From contig JBHJMP010001173.1 in the NCBI GenBank assembly GCA_043381765.1, positions 1 through 21,823 on the forward strand: DNA of 21,823 nucleotides. The letters are read 5' to 3'. The notes under the pieces are model-generated. The model was not told where the DNA came from, made no database searches, and saw nothing but the letters and a program-made list of their open reading frames with translations. Both the position numbers and the translations under genes were made by a program. Below are positions 1-10,500 of the stretch, piece by piece. Positions within the stretch are counted from its first letter, which is position 1. Each line of letters begins with the position of its first letter. This stretch comes from Collodictyon triciliatum. Lineage: Eukaryota > CRuMs.

Positions 1-99
1 TATTTTCTTATATTTTCTTATATTTTCTTATATTTTCTTATATTTTCTTATATTTTCTTATATTTTCTTATATTTTCTTATATTTTCTTATATTTTCTT
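1..99. repeat. 10-base tandem repeat at the left edge
   Basis: Nine perfect copies of TATTTTCTTA, then a tenth that decays into TATTTTCTTT and T-rich DNA. The array is cut by the window edge, so its true length is unknown. It fits an assembly broken at a repeat. Confidence 0.97.
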
Positions 100-444
100 T
101 CGTTTTCTTTCCTTTATTATCCTTACCCACTGTTTAAAATTGATATCATTTATTCTTTTTCGTTGCTTTTATACTGTCTTTTCGCTATTTTATTCTGAGA
201 CATTTTACAAGAATTTCAAGTAATGATACCAAATAAGTTTTTTAAATGTGGAAAATACTGTTTGCAGTTTTCCGTCTTCCACCCTGGCCTGGATACGAAT
301 GGAAACCCTCATTTCGAATTGACCAAACCTGTGTTCTTCACGCCTTTGGCCACCATAAACCCATGTTTCAACGAGACAAATTTTAATAAGGAAATAGCAG
401 GATGAAAAAGAAAGGCAGGATGTGGAGATGGATGGCAGATGAAC
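100..444. other. 3' flank of the RhoGAP gene, no gene seen
   Basis: This stretch lies just downstream of the minus-strand stop codon at 445-447. Short open frames exist on both strands, but none has splice context or a protein-like composition that I trust. Two TTTATT motifs (113-118 and 149-154) read AATAAA on the minus strand, about 290-330 bases past the stop, and could be polyadenylation signals. Otherwise it is T-rich and featureless. Confidence 0.5.
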
Positions 445-3400
445 TTATTCGGGCTCGTCTTGTTTGCTCTGTTCCTGGTCGCTACTGTTACTTTGGGATT
501 CTTGGGCATCGTTCTGTTGAAGGCCTCTCAACAAAGATAACTCTGCTTCGAGTGCTTCTCTCCTTCTACTTTCTTGCTCCAAGATAGACTTCAGATTATG
601 TAGTGTATCTTCAAATTCACACCGTGCCGTGACAACTTTTTCGTATTTAGACTCTGCATCTTTCAGTATGTCGTATATGCTACTTGTTACTTCTTGGATA
701 TTTACATCCTTCATCAAATTTTGGTACTTTGATGCATCACGAACAGGAAGCAAACTCATCCACTTGAAGGAGGCAATTTCTGAATTTTGTGGGGGAAATA
801 GTTGATAGGTAATCGAGACGATGAAAAGCTCATCAAACAAATATTGCAGATTAGAAAAAGTACCAGTCTCTGGAAAACTAGGAGATGGGTCTGACTTCAT
901 ATCGGAGAGCTTTTTTTATTTTTTTAGGTTAGGAAAATCGGGAGGAATTACGTAATATGAAATAAAAAAAATTAGAGAATAATTCCGAATTCAAAATATT
1001 CGTAGTTGTTGATACTTTTCGTGTTAGAAAAATGAATACCGTTTCCCCGACGTTCTCATCTAGAAACTGAATCATACTTTCTGCGATAAATCCAAGCTTT
1101 CCCCAAGAATAGGCGGTACAAAATCCATCTTCTTTACTCTGTACGAATAAGTGGTCTCCTTGTGTAACTTCGAGCGCACCATGAGCAAATTCATGAACAG
1201 TTTCCTTCGCAACTGCGAGAATAAGTCTTTGAGGTGGTGGCTAAGTGAAAACAAGCAATTAATAAACCATATAAAGTGGTCGTGAAAAGGTGGGGGAAAT
1301 CATGAGACGCAAAGGCAAACATATGGAATGAATAGAATTAATAGCGTGACATTTCATGGTCGATTCACCCAAAATAACCAGATTAATCAAGAGCAAAGGG
1401 ATTCACAATGACAATAAGATTAGATGCACATTCTTTGAACCGAATAAAGTGGGGAAAGGGTTGAATGCGCATCATGGATGCTAACCTTGATCAGGATTTG
1501 AATATGCTTTATCATAGTAGACACAACATCAGATACTGAGGACATGTTATATATTGCTGTTTGGACGTGCTGATCAGGTGGTTTCAAGAAAAGTGGGCCA
1601 AACACCTTCCCCAGGCTGTCTTCGGACATGTGGTTAAAGAGCTGCTTGTGTGACAAAAGGGAGAGGAAGCTTAATGTTTTGAATAAGAGAACGCGATTCG
1701 GCTCGGGCATAATTTTGAATAGCGCACAATATCCTTGCACTTGCAGATCCTCTTTGGACATATCTAAGGGCATGGATTATCGGAATATGTACATGATATT
1801 GAGGGGATACAAAAGCATATCTACTATGAACTAATTAGATGTACGAAAGATATAAAACACAAACACACGCTTGGTTGCATGCTTGGTAGGTTGGTTGGTT
1901 TCGTTTGGAATGAGGGAGAAAAGAAAGTAATTACCGTGCGCAGATAGAAATCCAAAGTATAATTCAGACGGGATGAGAGGCTGGGAAAGGTCACGGAAGA
2001 AATTTTTCAATACGCAAGCAACTGCATATGGGTCGGCAGACTCTGCAATCTCAATCAAATCGCCATGGTCAAAAGCTGATTGATAGTATTCAACTTCATT
2101 TGGTTTTCCTGTCAGCATGAACAGACTGTGTGTCTCCATTGCTACATATGTAAACAGTTGGATTACATAAAGAATGTTTTAGAAACTGGCCATGTTTTTT
2201 ATTGCTCTTAATTTCAATCATAACTCATTGAAGAAAAAAAGAGAGGATAATGATTGAATAGGTGTAAACCTTTCTTTGAAAGCCACGATATACATTTATC
2301 TACCACCACAGGAATCGTTGCGCTCGGGGCGCTATTTTGTATTGCAACTTGCAGAGTAACGCCAAACATTTTAGAAGGGAGTCCAACTACAGAGGACTTA
2401 AATCAGTTGATCATGTAAAATACGTTTCATAGATTACTTGGTTTGGAGTTTCTTTTCTTATCTTTTTCAAATCTTCTCTATTCATATTTATATTTTATAT
2501 TGGAGATTAAATTTTCTTTACCCTTTAAAGTAGGCAATCAATGTCCGCATATGCATCAGAGATATCAAGGATTAATGTCGAAGAGTATGTACAATCGTTT
2601 AGGATGAAAAAATTTTTAAAAGTGTAAAAGTGGTGATTTGCTTGATGATAAAAAGAGATAAAGTTACCATAATTTCTTTCTTTCCTTTTCCTGATTGTTT
2701 GGGTTTCCTCTTCAAAAGCAAAATTCCGTTTGAATTGGTTGGATATTGTTGGCGGAGAGACTTGAATGGATCCAGAACAACTGGTAACATGTCAGCAGAT
2801 GAGGTCAAGAAAAGGTCCGTGTTAAAAAAAACCCAACATACAAAATAGTATGTGGTGGCAGAAAGTTGAATATCATCGAATAAAAGATGTGGTTGCAGTC
2901 TCTTTTTCTTTTCTTTTTTTTTTTTTGTAGGATGTTCACAAAATGGTAAGGGCTAATTGTCGTTTACTTCTTCATCATATAAACTCAAATTATCGTGCAA
3001 ATATATATCTGGTATATTCATACAATTTCCATTTTGAAGAACGAAATCATCTGCAGACTTCAACTTCGACTGCTCACACAACTGTACAATTGCCGCCGAT
3101 ACATTGACGGAATAGTCTACCATTAGCATCGACACTGATTTGGACTCTTCAATCAGAACCTTGATGTTCCTGGCTCTGCATTTCAACTCAACCGTGTCCT
3201 TATGTGAAGTCAATAAAAATCAGTTTTGTCTGTATTCCTTTTAGGTCCTGATATGACTTTTCTTGAGTGGTCCCCAAATGCATAAGATGAAACAAAATGT
3301 GGTGATGGTGAGTATAGCGTATGACTACATGGTTTTTGAGATGGTAGGATGACAATGGTCGTTCTTCATGCATCCAAACGCCTCCAACATGAGGATCGTC

Positions 3401-3446
3401 TGGCGCGAGAAACAATCCAAACTCGCCGATTCCACTGATGCCCGTC
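445..3446 (-). CDS. Talin-type F0-F1 / RhoGAP / SH3-like / coiled-coil protein, 5' end in gap
   Basis: Eight exons, whose phases all agree: 3446-3329 (runs into the gap), 3198-2968, 2901-2668, 2396-2270, 2141-1935, 1763-1486, 1240-1040 and 909-445, giving about 619 visible residues. Exon 1 ends an F0-like fold: EFGLFLAPDDP, then VWMHEERPLSSYHLKN, as in talin F0. Exons 2-3 hold an F1-like fold: RNIKVLIEESKSV, later VLDPFKSLRQQ and ILLLKRK, matching talin's LDHGRTLREQ and LLLRRK. No F2 or F3 lobe follows. Exons 4-6 are RhoGAP (FGVTLQ, KNFFRDLSQPL, IMPEPNRVLL, VFGPLFLKPP). Exon 7 is SH3-like. Exon 8 has a charged coiled coil (ILKDAESKYEKV to EALEAELSLLRG) and a Ser/Gln/Glu tail. The arginine-finger position is Met and the FGPN Asn is Leu, so GAP activity is doubtful. 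Probable role: cytoplasmic or membrane-edge scaffold binding Rho-family GTPases. The least certain parts are the exon 3 acceptor and a possible extra in-frame intron (GTATGT...AAG) inside exon 3. Confidence 0.82.
1040..1240 (-). other. SH3-like domain exon (exon 7 of the RhoGAP gene)
   Basis: The exon is 201 bases, phase 0 at both ends, bounded by TTTTCACTTAG and GTATTC. Read in the frame set by the RhoGAP exon it gives GALEVTQGDHLFVQ, KEDGFC, then WGKLGFIAESMIQFL. This follows the SH3 order: acidic RT-loop region, xxGDxxxV, the position of the Gly-Trp pair, G-x-x-GxxPxxYV. The canonical ALYDY tyrosines, the first Trp and the Pro of the PxNYV motif are all replaced, so ordinary PxxP binding is doubtful. 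A competing open frame covers 1254-1072 but breaks the phase with both neighbouring exons. Confidence 0.68.
2902..2967 (-). other. 66-base intron with poly-pyrimidine/poly-A run
   Basis: The exon reads on into an in-frame stop at 2953-2955 unless spliced at GTAAAC after a Glu-Glu pair. The intron is dominated by a long homopolymer (T-rich on plus, so A-rich on the transcript), which is unusual before a 3' splice site. The acceptor AAAAAG|AGACTG keeps phase 0. Because the homopolymer is purine on the transcript strand, the exact acceptor is the weakest point in the gene model. Confidence 0.45.
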
Positions 3447-3859
3447 NNNNNNNNNNNNNNNNNNNNNNNNNNNNNNNNNNNNNNNNNNNNNNNNNNNNNN
3501 NNNNNNNNNNNNNNNNNNNNNNNNNNNNNNNNNNNNNNNNNNNNNNNNNNNNNNNNNNNNNNNNNNNNNNNNNNNNNNNNNNNNNNNNNNNNNNNNNNNN
3601 NNNNNNNNNNNNNNNNNNNNNNNNNNNNNNNNNNNNNNNNNNNNNNNNNNNNNNNNNNNNNNNNNNNNNNNNNNNNNNNNNNNNNNNNNNNNNNNNNNNN
3701 NNNNNNNNNNNNNNNNNNNNNNNNNNNNNNNNNNNNNNNNNNNNNNNNNNNNNNNNNNNNNNNNNNNNNNNNNNNNNNNNNNNNNNNNNNNNNNNNNNNN
3801 NNNNNNNNNNNNNNNNNNNNNNNNNNNNNNNNNNNNNNNNNNNNNNNNNNNNNNNNNNN
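3447..3859. other. Assembly gap (413 N)
   Basis: A run of N. It must contain the start of the minus-strand F0-F1-RhoGAP gene: roughly 40 residues of the F0 fold precede the motif at which exon 1 becomes visible. Confidence 0.99.
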
Positions 3860-4880
3860 AAGAATACGAGGGTGACAAGGAATGCCTTCTGCTTTGTATT
3901 AGACTGGACTAAAGGGAAGAGAAAGAGACAAAAAGAAAAGAAAGAAAAGATGGCCCCAAAAAACAGAGGCAAGAGAGAAATAATAAACGACGCGCAATTC
4001 TGAGGCAGGATCGAGAGGAAAAGGAAGGGAACGAACGAAGGCACGCATCAAACAAAGAAAAGGAATCCGTTTGTCTTTTCGCCATCTTGTTTGCGTTGGA
4101 TAACGTGCGGCTTGTGACAAAACTTGACAGATGTTTCACGGCTGGAAAACTTGCGCAGGTGGAGCAAGCATACCCAATGGGATAATTTTCAACAAAAGAA
4201 ATGTGCAGAAGAATATAATAATATTAATAAACATTTTTATATATTTTTCAAATTTAGATAATATATATTAATTAATATAAATAACATTTTTCATGTATAT
4301 AAGTATTTTCCAGATATGGATTTCACTTCGTTCGCAGTCATTTGCTAATTGTGAAACCCATAAAAAAAGGGGTGATAAAAAAATCTGGTTGTGTCGCGCT
4401 CGGTTCGCAATTGGCTCCGGGCTGTACAGGTGTCATCACGATGGAGGCCGTCCTACACGCAGCGTGATAGCCACACGTATTTATCATGTAATTCTTAGCG
4501 TTATTGCTCTGCAGGGAATGTAGACAGGCGGAGAAAGTCAAAGGTTTCCAAGGTCACCATCTCGAAATTGTTCACGCCTATCAGACTTTTGGCGGTGTTC
4601 TCGCAAAACACCCAAGGATGAAAAAAAAAAGGTGGCTAATCACTCGATTTTTTATTTGCTGGTAAGCGGCTTTTATTCAAACAGTACTGGCTATTTACAA
4701 CCTTTTTTTTTTTTTAGTTTTTGTAAATTATGACAGACAGGGGTAATAAAGAATACTAGATTTTGGACGGAAGGAAGACTTGAGCGGCTAACAAGGGATG
4801 GGAGGAAACAAGTTGACTATCCACAGGCGGTAATCACAGGGCATTTCCGACAAGGAAACGAAGAGGAGAACAGAAAAAGA
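3860..4880. other. Intergenic spacer, no gene seen
   Basis: 3905-3950 is a polypurine stretch. 4200-4290 is very AT-rich (AATATTAAT and TTAATTAATATAA patterns). Short open frames exist but lack protein-like composition, and no tRNA could be folded by eye. TTTATT at 4651-4656 and 4672-4677 reads AATAAA on the minus strand and may be 3' processing signals for the cyclin gene, about 250 bases after its stop. The promoter of the F0-F1-RhoGAP gene should be within 3860-4200 or in the gap. Confidence 0.5.
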
Positions 4881-4923
4881 GTACGACAATTAGGCCAGGC
4901 GAAGGACGTTTCAGAGCCGCCGG

Positions 4924-5694
4924 TTAGGTCAATGTGGGGCGGGGAATCTGGTGGGTCGCCATCAAGGTCTGCAGAGTCTCGTGGGCCTCGCGGAGATCGA
5001 CGGCGTTTGGCGTGAGGTTGAAGTCGAAGAAGGAGAAGAGTGCGGCTTCGAGGGTGTTCATCTGCGCGACTGGGATGCCCATGAGGAAGCCGAAGGAGTA
5101 GCTGTTGAAGGGGTTGTCCTGGTGGAACTTGCATGCCAAGGCCACGCATGTCATGTACACCCTGCGGATGACGGCAAAGGAGAAGCTGGAGCCGGCCGGC
5201 ATGGCCTTGATGAAGCGCAGCAGATAGGAGAAGGCGAGCACAAGCTCTGTGTCTTCACACACGCGGTAGTGCGCCACGCCGGCGAGATACTTGCTCACAG
5301 ACTGCACAGGCGCCGCAGACAGCAGCACGCGGATTCGAGCCTCTGTCTCGGCCGACGAGACGTGCGTGACCGCACTGCTAAGCGAGTAGAGAGCCCGCTC
5401 CACAATCTGCGTCACACCCGGGTTCGACAGGTACTCTTGCATTTCGGGGAATGGCTCGGCGGTCGCGAGAGTGTCCATCTCCGAATCCACGCCCAGGAAG
5501 ACATCGGCCTCAGTGCCAATCTCAATGTCGATGTCAATGTCAATGTCAGCGAGGGCGGCGGTCTCTGGCTCGGATGATTGTGACGTGTTGAGAGCGGCCG
5601 GTGCGGAGGTCTTTGCTGTGCGGCGCTTTGGCAGGATTACGTCGCATGCTTTGCTCAGGATGTTGGAGAGGGTGATGGCGTCTGTGTTGACCAT
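4924..5694 (-). CDS. PHO80-like (P/U-type) cyclin
   Basis: A 256-residue intronless frame. Such cyclins bind and activate a cyclin-dependent kinase, in fungi and protists often in phosphate or nutrient signalling. The core spans about residues 125-240. Visible elements are LVLAFSYLLRFIK (first cyclin helices), VYMTCVALACKFHQD with the Lys of the conserved Lys-Glu pair (K189), FGFLMGIPVAQMNTLE carrying the partner Glu (E216), and FSFFDFNLTPN at the end of the fold. This pattern (D..FNS..F....GI....N.LE...F...DF.L) is that of PHO80 rather than mitotic cyclins. Residues 1-120 are low complexity with an acidic Asp-Ile run (50-57). The start follows a CAAG-rich leader, and a TATA box lies about 135 bases upstream. 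The coding GC content is clearly higher than in neighbouring genes. The CDK partner is not in this window. Confidence 0.88.
   Translation of the reverse strand: MVNTDAITLSNILSKACDVILPKRRTAKTSAPAALNTSQSSEPETAALADIDIDIDIEIGTEADVFLGVDSEMDTLATAEPFPEMQEYLSNPGVTQIVERALYSLSSAVTHVSSAETEARIRVLLSAAPVQSVSKYLAGVAHYRVCEDTELVLAFSYLLRFIKAMPAGSSFSFAVIRRVYMTCVALACKFHQDNPFNSYSFGFLMGIPVAQMNTLEAALFSFFDFNLTPNAVDLREAHETLQTLMATHQIPRPTLT
5520..5550 (-). repeat. Coding hexamer microsatellite (Asp-Ile run)
   Basis: Four to five tandem copies of ATGTCA/ATGTCG on plus encode alternating Asp and Ile in the cyclin N-terminal tail. The period is six bases, so length changes stay in frame. Confidence 0.8.
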
Positions 5695-5760
5695 TTCTTG
5701 CTTGGTGGTTGCTTGCTTGCTTGCTTGCTTGGAAGTTGCTTGCTTGGTTGCAGTTGTTTG
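5695..5760 (-). repeat. CAAG-repeat 5' leader of the cyclin gene
   Basis: On plus this reads TTGC/TTGG repeats. On the transcript strand it is a CAAGCAAGCAAG-type leader ending directly before ATG. It contains no start codon in the repeat, so it would be an unstructured, scanning-friendly leader. Confidence 0.7.
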
Positions 5761-5828
5761 ATGATGCTTTCTGATTGCTTATGCAAACGGCTGAGAAGCT
5801 GCACATTTCGCCATTGCCTCGCATTGTG

Positions 5829-5838
5829 TTTATATATA
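5829..5838 (-). promoter_or_regulatory. TATA box of the cyclin gene
   Basis: The minus strand reads CATATATATAAAC, 135 bases upstream of the ATG at 5694. It is the only TATA-type element in a GC-rich neighbourhood, which supports it as the core promoter. Confidence 0.55.
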
Positions 5839-5839
5839 T

Positions 5840-7240
5840 GTGCCTGCGGTCAGTTGGTCTCCGGATTCATTCTGCGAAATATGACTGTGCGCGGTGGAAA
5901 AGGACTTGTTAGGTTGTGCCAAAAGCGGATGGTGAGCTGTCTGACTTCCCGGAAATCGAAGGAGATAGTGGTTTTTGCTCCGTTCTAGTTTTTTCTCGGT
6001 GGTTCCAAGCTCCGAAAGCTTGCCTCTTGCTTCGTGTAAATTTTCTCGGAAGCCTTCGGCGCGAAATCGAACATTCTTCGTGTCCTTTCTCTTTGGATTG
6101 ATCGATGCGTGTGGCGGTTTGTGGATGGTTCTACAACTTTCGGTGCATATCCGACTGGTGCGGTACTTCCAATACAGGAACGACTGTTTCCCGCTTTGGA
6201 ATCTGTGGCCTCTGAAATCGGCCACACAGCGTGTGATGAGCTGGCAATCGCGACGGGCAATGGTACGGTACGTTTTTGTTTTATTATTTTCCTGTATCGG
6301 CGTGACGAGCTGCAGGAGCCCAGGCTTGAACACGAGGGAAGAGGCTGCCGCATTGTCCGCTCGACTGCGATTTCGAGCTATGGTTAGTTCGGGTCAAGAG
6401 AGGGGAAGGTTTTTTGGGAAGGAGGTTGGTTGGATTGTAGGATTCCTGCTCAGTGGGCAGCGGTGATTGGGAAACACGTCCGGTTTTTTGGTGACCATTT
6501 GTGCCCAAGACACCGTACCCGTGGATTGGACTCCTTGCAGAGGCCGGCAGCAGAGGCAACTTGGGAAGAGGCGGTGCGTATGCAGCGAGGCGCCAGGAGC
6601 AAAAAGCGGCACAGAAACACAGGCAGCAAACGAACGGAAGAGAAGGCAAACACTAAGTAGATGAGGTGCAGGAGCACTCGCAAATGCCCAGTGGCTGGCT
6701 CTTGGTTTTCCTCCTAGTCTGCAGTCGTGATCCAAAGCTCCTTTTCCACCTGAGTCCTTGCTGCAGCGGCACCCACTTCCAGCGGTTGCTTGTGCTGCAG
6801 ACCCTACATTATTCTCCTCGCTTGCGAAGCAACACCATCATTGTTCAGCTCCCTATTTCCATAGGGAGAAGGGCGCATTCTCTAGCAGGAGCGGCAAACG
6901 AACAGAGTCGCAGCCTTTCGCGACTAGAGCGCCGTCTGGGTTGGATTAGAAACGAGGCTTGGCCATTAGGGCCGAAGTGTGTATTGCGGGCTGCCAGGAG
7001 ATCAATGGTTATGAGTTACACTATGGCTAGTGGGGCGGACTCACACTCAAGTCAATGGTTCGTCTCCCTCGTCCGGCTTGTTCTGGTCTCGTCTGGTCTG
7101 GTTTGGCTTGGTGTGTCGAGCGGTTGTGGTGTGGGCTGATTCATTAATTCTGATTCATGAGAAGGAAATCGCGTCAGGCACAAATATATACAAGCCCAGA
7201 AATCACGCTTTGGGTGAACACAACTGAATTAACCACAAAC
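5840..7240. other. GC-rich stretch without a convincing gene
   Basis: Base composition matches the cyclin gene rather than the AT-rich spacers. Open frames of 60-167 codons overlap on both strands and in several frames, as expected when stops are rare; none shows a recognisable domain or clean exon borders. The best plus-strand candidate is 6109-6250 (GSTTFGAYPTGAVLPIQE), followed by a GTACGT donor. The region contains a perfect 8-bp hairpin at 6849-6868 and an imperfect one at 6958-6977. It could be a long promoter, a noncoding transcript, or a decayed or multi-exon gene that I cannot resolve. Confidence 0.45.
6849..6868. other. Perfect 8-bp inverted repeat, 4-base loop
   Basis: CTCCCTAT - TTCC - ATAGGGAG. 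It would form a stable small hairpin in either transcript. No T-run follows, so it is not a simple terminator. Confidence 0.6.
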
Positions 7241-7560
7241 ATCAGGTGAATCTGGATTCAAATAATCTATTATATACTACATGCATATATACATATATAT
7301 TATAAAAATATATATTATCTATTATTAATCCAAGACTAATTGAAATTTAACAAAAATATTATAATTTCCATAAATGTCGGCGGTTTCCTCGGCTTTGTTT
7401 TCTCTCAATAAACTGTTGAAAAGAAACCAAAAAAATAATTTCCATAAATGTATATTACAATCCTTATGTTTACCCAGAACCAGAAACCAAGCGAACAAGA
7501 AAGAAAGTAAAATATTCTGTGCGATGTCACTATATAATTAAATAGAGATGTATAGTCAGT
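7241..7560. other. AT-rich 3' spacer of the Sel1-repeat gene
   Basis: Extremely AT-rich at 7250-7345 (runs of ATATAT). The phrase ATAATTTCCATAAATGT occurs twice, near 7361 and 7435, as a short direct repeat. No gene is seen. Confidence 0.5.
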
Positions 7561-10500
7561 TTAATCAGCCTCTTCTACGTCATCGCCGCCAACTGTATCC
7601 TGTTCGAAATCTGATATACCAAACCACTCTTCCTTTTCGTTTTTAAATTCATCTTCTAATTCTACACTCCCCACAGATGCATTCGGACAGCCTACAGACG
7701 ATATTGCAGTGATACGACTCTCTGGGTCCGTGAGTATCTCATCTCCCTCACCTTCATAGTCCTGGGTAAGACTAGGGCTCCCCATAAACTCTTCTTTCTG
7801 CAGGTAGGATTGCTCCCTAGATTCTACAGACAAGCTCACAGGTTCATAAACAAAATCTGTAGTCCCAGTATCTGCAGTTGCAATATTTGCTTCTTCACCG
7901 CTTAAATGCAGCTGGGATGGAAATTTAGATGTTGGGTTTGAAGTTGGCGTGGAGCGTTCTTTTCTAGACTCAGCGAATCCCGAAGGACTCAAACTATCGT
8001 GCAGTAGAACGTATGGGCTTGTTTGAGAATCTTTCGGTTTCTTCTGATTGGTATAATGGCTTAAATCATCCGCTACCGGGGTCGACTTTGGGCGGTCTTC
8101 ACCGCTGGACTCTGGGGGGCGTTTCCGATTCACGGTTACATGGTTAGCTGTCACCTGATTATTGGCTGGGAGTGCCATATCACCATGTTTTCCTGTTGGA
8201 TGTCTTACAGTTTGCGGGATATTCACATGTCCATTAGGAAATGGCTCCAGATTTAATTTTCCTATTTCATGAGTCTTTTTTTCGGCTTTTAGATTTCGGT
8301 TGACGTTTTCCGTCCCACTCCGGTCATTATGCTCATTTCCAACTTTTTGATGGATGAGAGCAAAATCTGTGACGCCTGGAGGAGGCAATTTCGAGACACT
8401 CTCTTTTTTCAGGCCTATTTGGCTCCGTAAATCTTCTTTGGGCCTTGGACTGTCATCAATCTCTTGTGTAGAATCTTGTTTTGCTCCGACATATTGCAGA
8501 GTTTCACTGTATGTCTGAGTTGACAGAGACTGCTGACCTACTTTACTCGTTTGATAGTGATGAGTTATCAGCTTCATAAGATAATCTGCTTCGTGTTTGT
8601 ATCCCATATTCTTTATTCTTCGCACTTCAGCCAAAGCCATCGCAAAATCATGGGATGATACAATTAGAATATATTCTGCACATTTGTCAAAATTCCTTGG
8701 AACCCCCCAGGCATTCGAAAAACACCTTACAAGTGTCAGATGAGCCTGTAATATACATCGGTTAATCTCATTACGGCCACTTTTTCCATGGGAAGAGTTT
8801 GAAAAAGATATTGCTGTGGAAGTGTCCAAATCATTTTCTTTTGGAGCAGACTCATGTGCTATTTCGACGAGAATATGTGTAGCAGTAGTATTGAGAATCT
8901 TGGCTTCGTTCTCCAGTGAATAAATAACATCAATATTCCCATATCTTTCAAACCACTCACATTCAAGCAAATAGGCTTTTGATTGGGGCCCACTTGGGCA
9001 TTTGTGCGTAACAAACCAGCGAATCATCTGACAGACAGTCCTGTACGGTATTTTGGGTATCAAATCTCTTTGAAAGTGAGCCAATTGTCTCAGTGAATGA
9101 AATGCATGAGATTGCCCTTGACGAATAAGTTGTGCCATCTTCAGAAGCCCAGGTTCATACAGCAAACAAATGGAGTTTGCATATAACCTTGTGGCTTCTT
9201 GGAGATTCTTTTCGACAGGGTATCCCAACTCATAACCCTCACCGATGGTAAACATTAAAAAACCTCTCAAATTCTTTGACCTCATGGAATCATAAGCTGC
9301 ACCTTCGAAATGTTGTATCATTTCCAATCCATTCTTGTTGTTTTCATCAAAAATACACTCTGATATTTCACGAAAAACATAGTCCTTTCCAATATCGATG
9401 TATAGTTTTACAGCTTGGAGGAGATTCTTTTCGACACCCAAGCCCATTCGAAAACATCGAGCCAAAACATTGCTAATGGGACTACAGTCACCACCTTCCG
9501 ACTGGTAAAGCCTCCAAACACTCATTAAAGCCATAAATGAATCATCAGAGGCTATATTCGAAATGTTCACAAGGCTTTTCATGGCTATGATATCATCCTC
9601 AACGGCAGCCTTCAAATAAAATTCAATTGCTTTCCTTAGATTGGCAAATATACCAATACCCTTTAGATAACAAGAGGCCAAAAACCTCCTTATCTCGTTG
9701 CGTGTATTTTTGCGTAAAAGTGCATTTTCTGTAAGTTTTTCTAATTTTCTGAAAACAATTTCCTTTGCATCACTTTTTTGTACCATGTCATACAACCGTT
9801 GTAAGGATGCTTCACAGCCTTGTAATATAGACACATCATAATAATTTAAAGCCTTTGATATATCTTTGTTACCAAACAAGCCAAGTTCATAATTCTGGCC
9901 CAACAAATATGCACTTTCTCCAAGGTCGATGGCTTCATCTTCAAATATGTCAAATATAGTTTCTATCACTTCATAAGTATCTTGCCGACTTGATGTAAGA
10001 TTGGATTTAAGGTTATCATAACTTTCGAAATGACAAGGAAAGCAACGAATTCTCCAGTGACAGGCAAGAGGTATATCCTTCTCGCATGACCATCCATGCG
10101 TCAAGCAGTCTGCCAAATACCATTGTGCATATTGCAGCGCCTCAGACCTAGCTAGCCTCAAATACTTATTTGATTTTATCCTACTTCGTTCTTCAGGACT
10201 TTTACTAGAGCCATTTTCAAACGGAGAATATTCACCATTATCATAGAAATCCCCTCCCAGATCCAACATATCGGTCTTTATCAATTGCAAAACATAATTC
10301 TGCAACATATTATATGCACTTGAACACCCCCTCTGGCTAAGCGATAGAATTCTCTCCATCGAATCAATAGAGAACGACAAGATGCCTCTCTCGTAATAGC
10401 GTAAGGCAGAGAATACATCAATCGGAGTGCTCCACCCTTCTTCATAACAGCGACCAATTATGTAGAAGATATCCGAGAGAAAAGGGAAATCCGTGTAGAA

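Noticed and set aside
1072-1254. 60-codon minus-strand frame over the SH3 exon
   Set aside because: It breaks the phase with the RhoGAP exon and the coiled-coil exon; the alternative frame fits both junctions and reads as SH3-like.
3325-4044. Long frames across 3447-3859 on both strands
   Set aside because: Most of their length is N. Only the minus-strand piece 3446-3329 has support, as the talin F0-like exon.
4388-4410. GGTTCGCAATTGGCTCC as a tRNA T-arm or B-box
   Set aside because: It lacks the GGTTCGANTCC match and no acceptor, D or anticodon stem can be folded around it.
5830-6735. Several overlapping open frames of 60-167 codons on both strands
   Set aside because: They overlap one another in different frames, have no recognisable motif and are expected where GC-rich DNA has few stops. 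None was kept as a gene.
6666-7139. 157-codon plus-strand frame with a hydrophobic start
   Set aside because: The start resembles a signal peptide (LLVFLLVC), but the rest is low-information Ser/Arg/Leu sequence ending in a GT-rich stretch, with no promoter or splice support.
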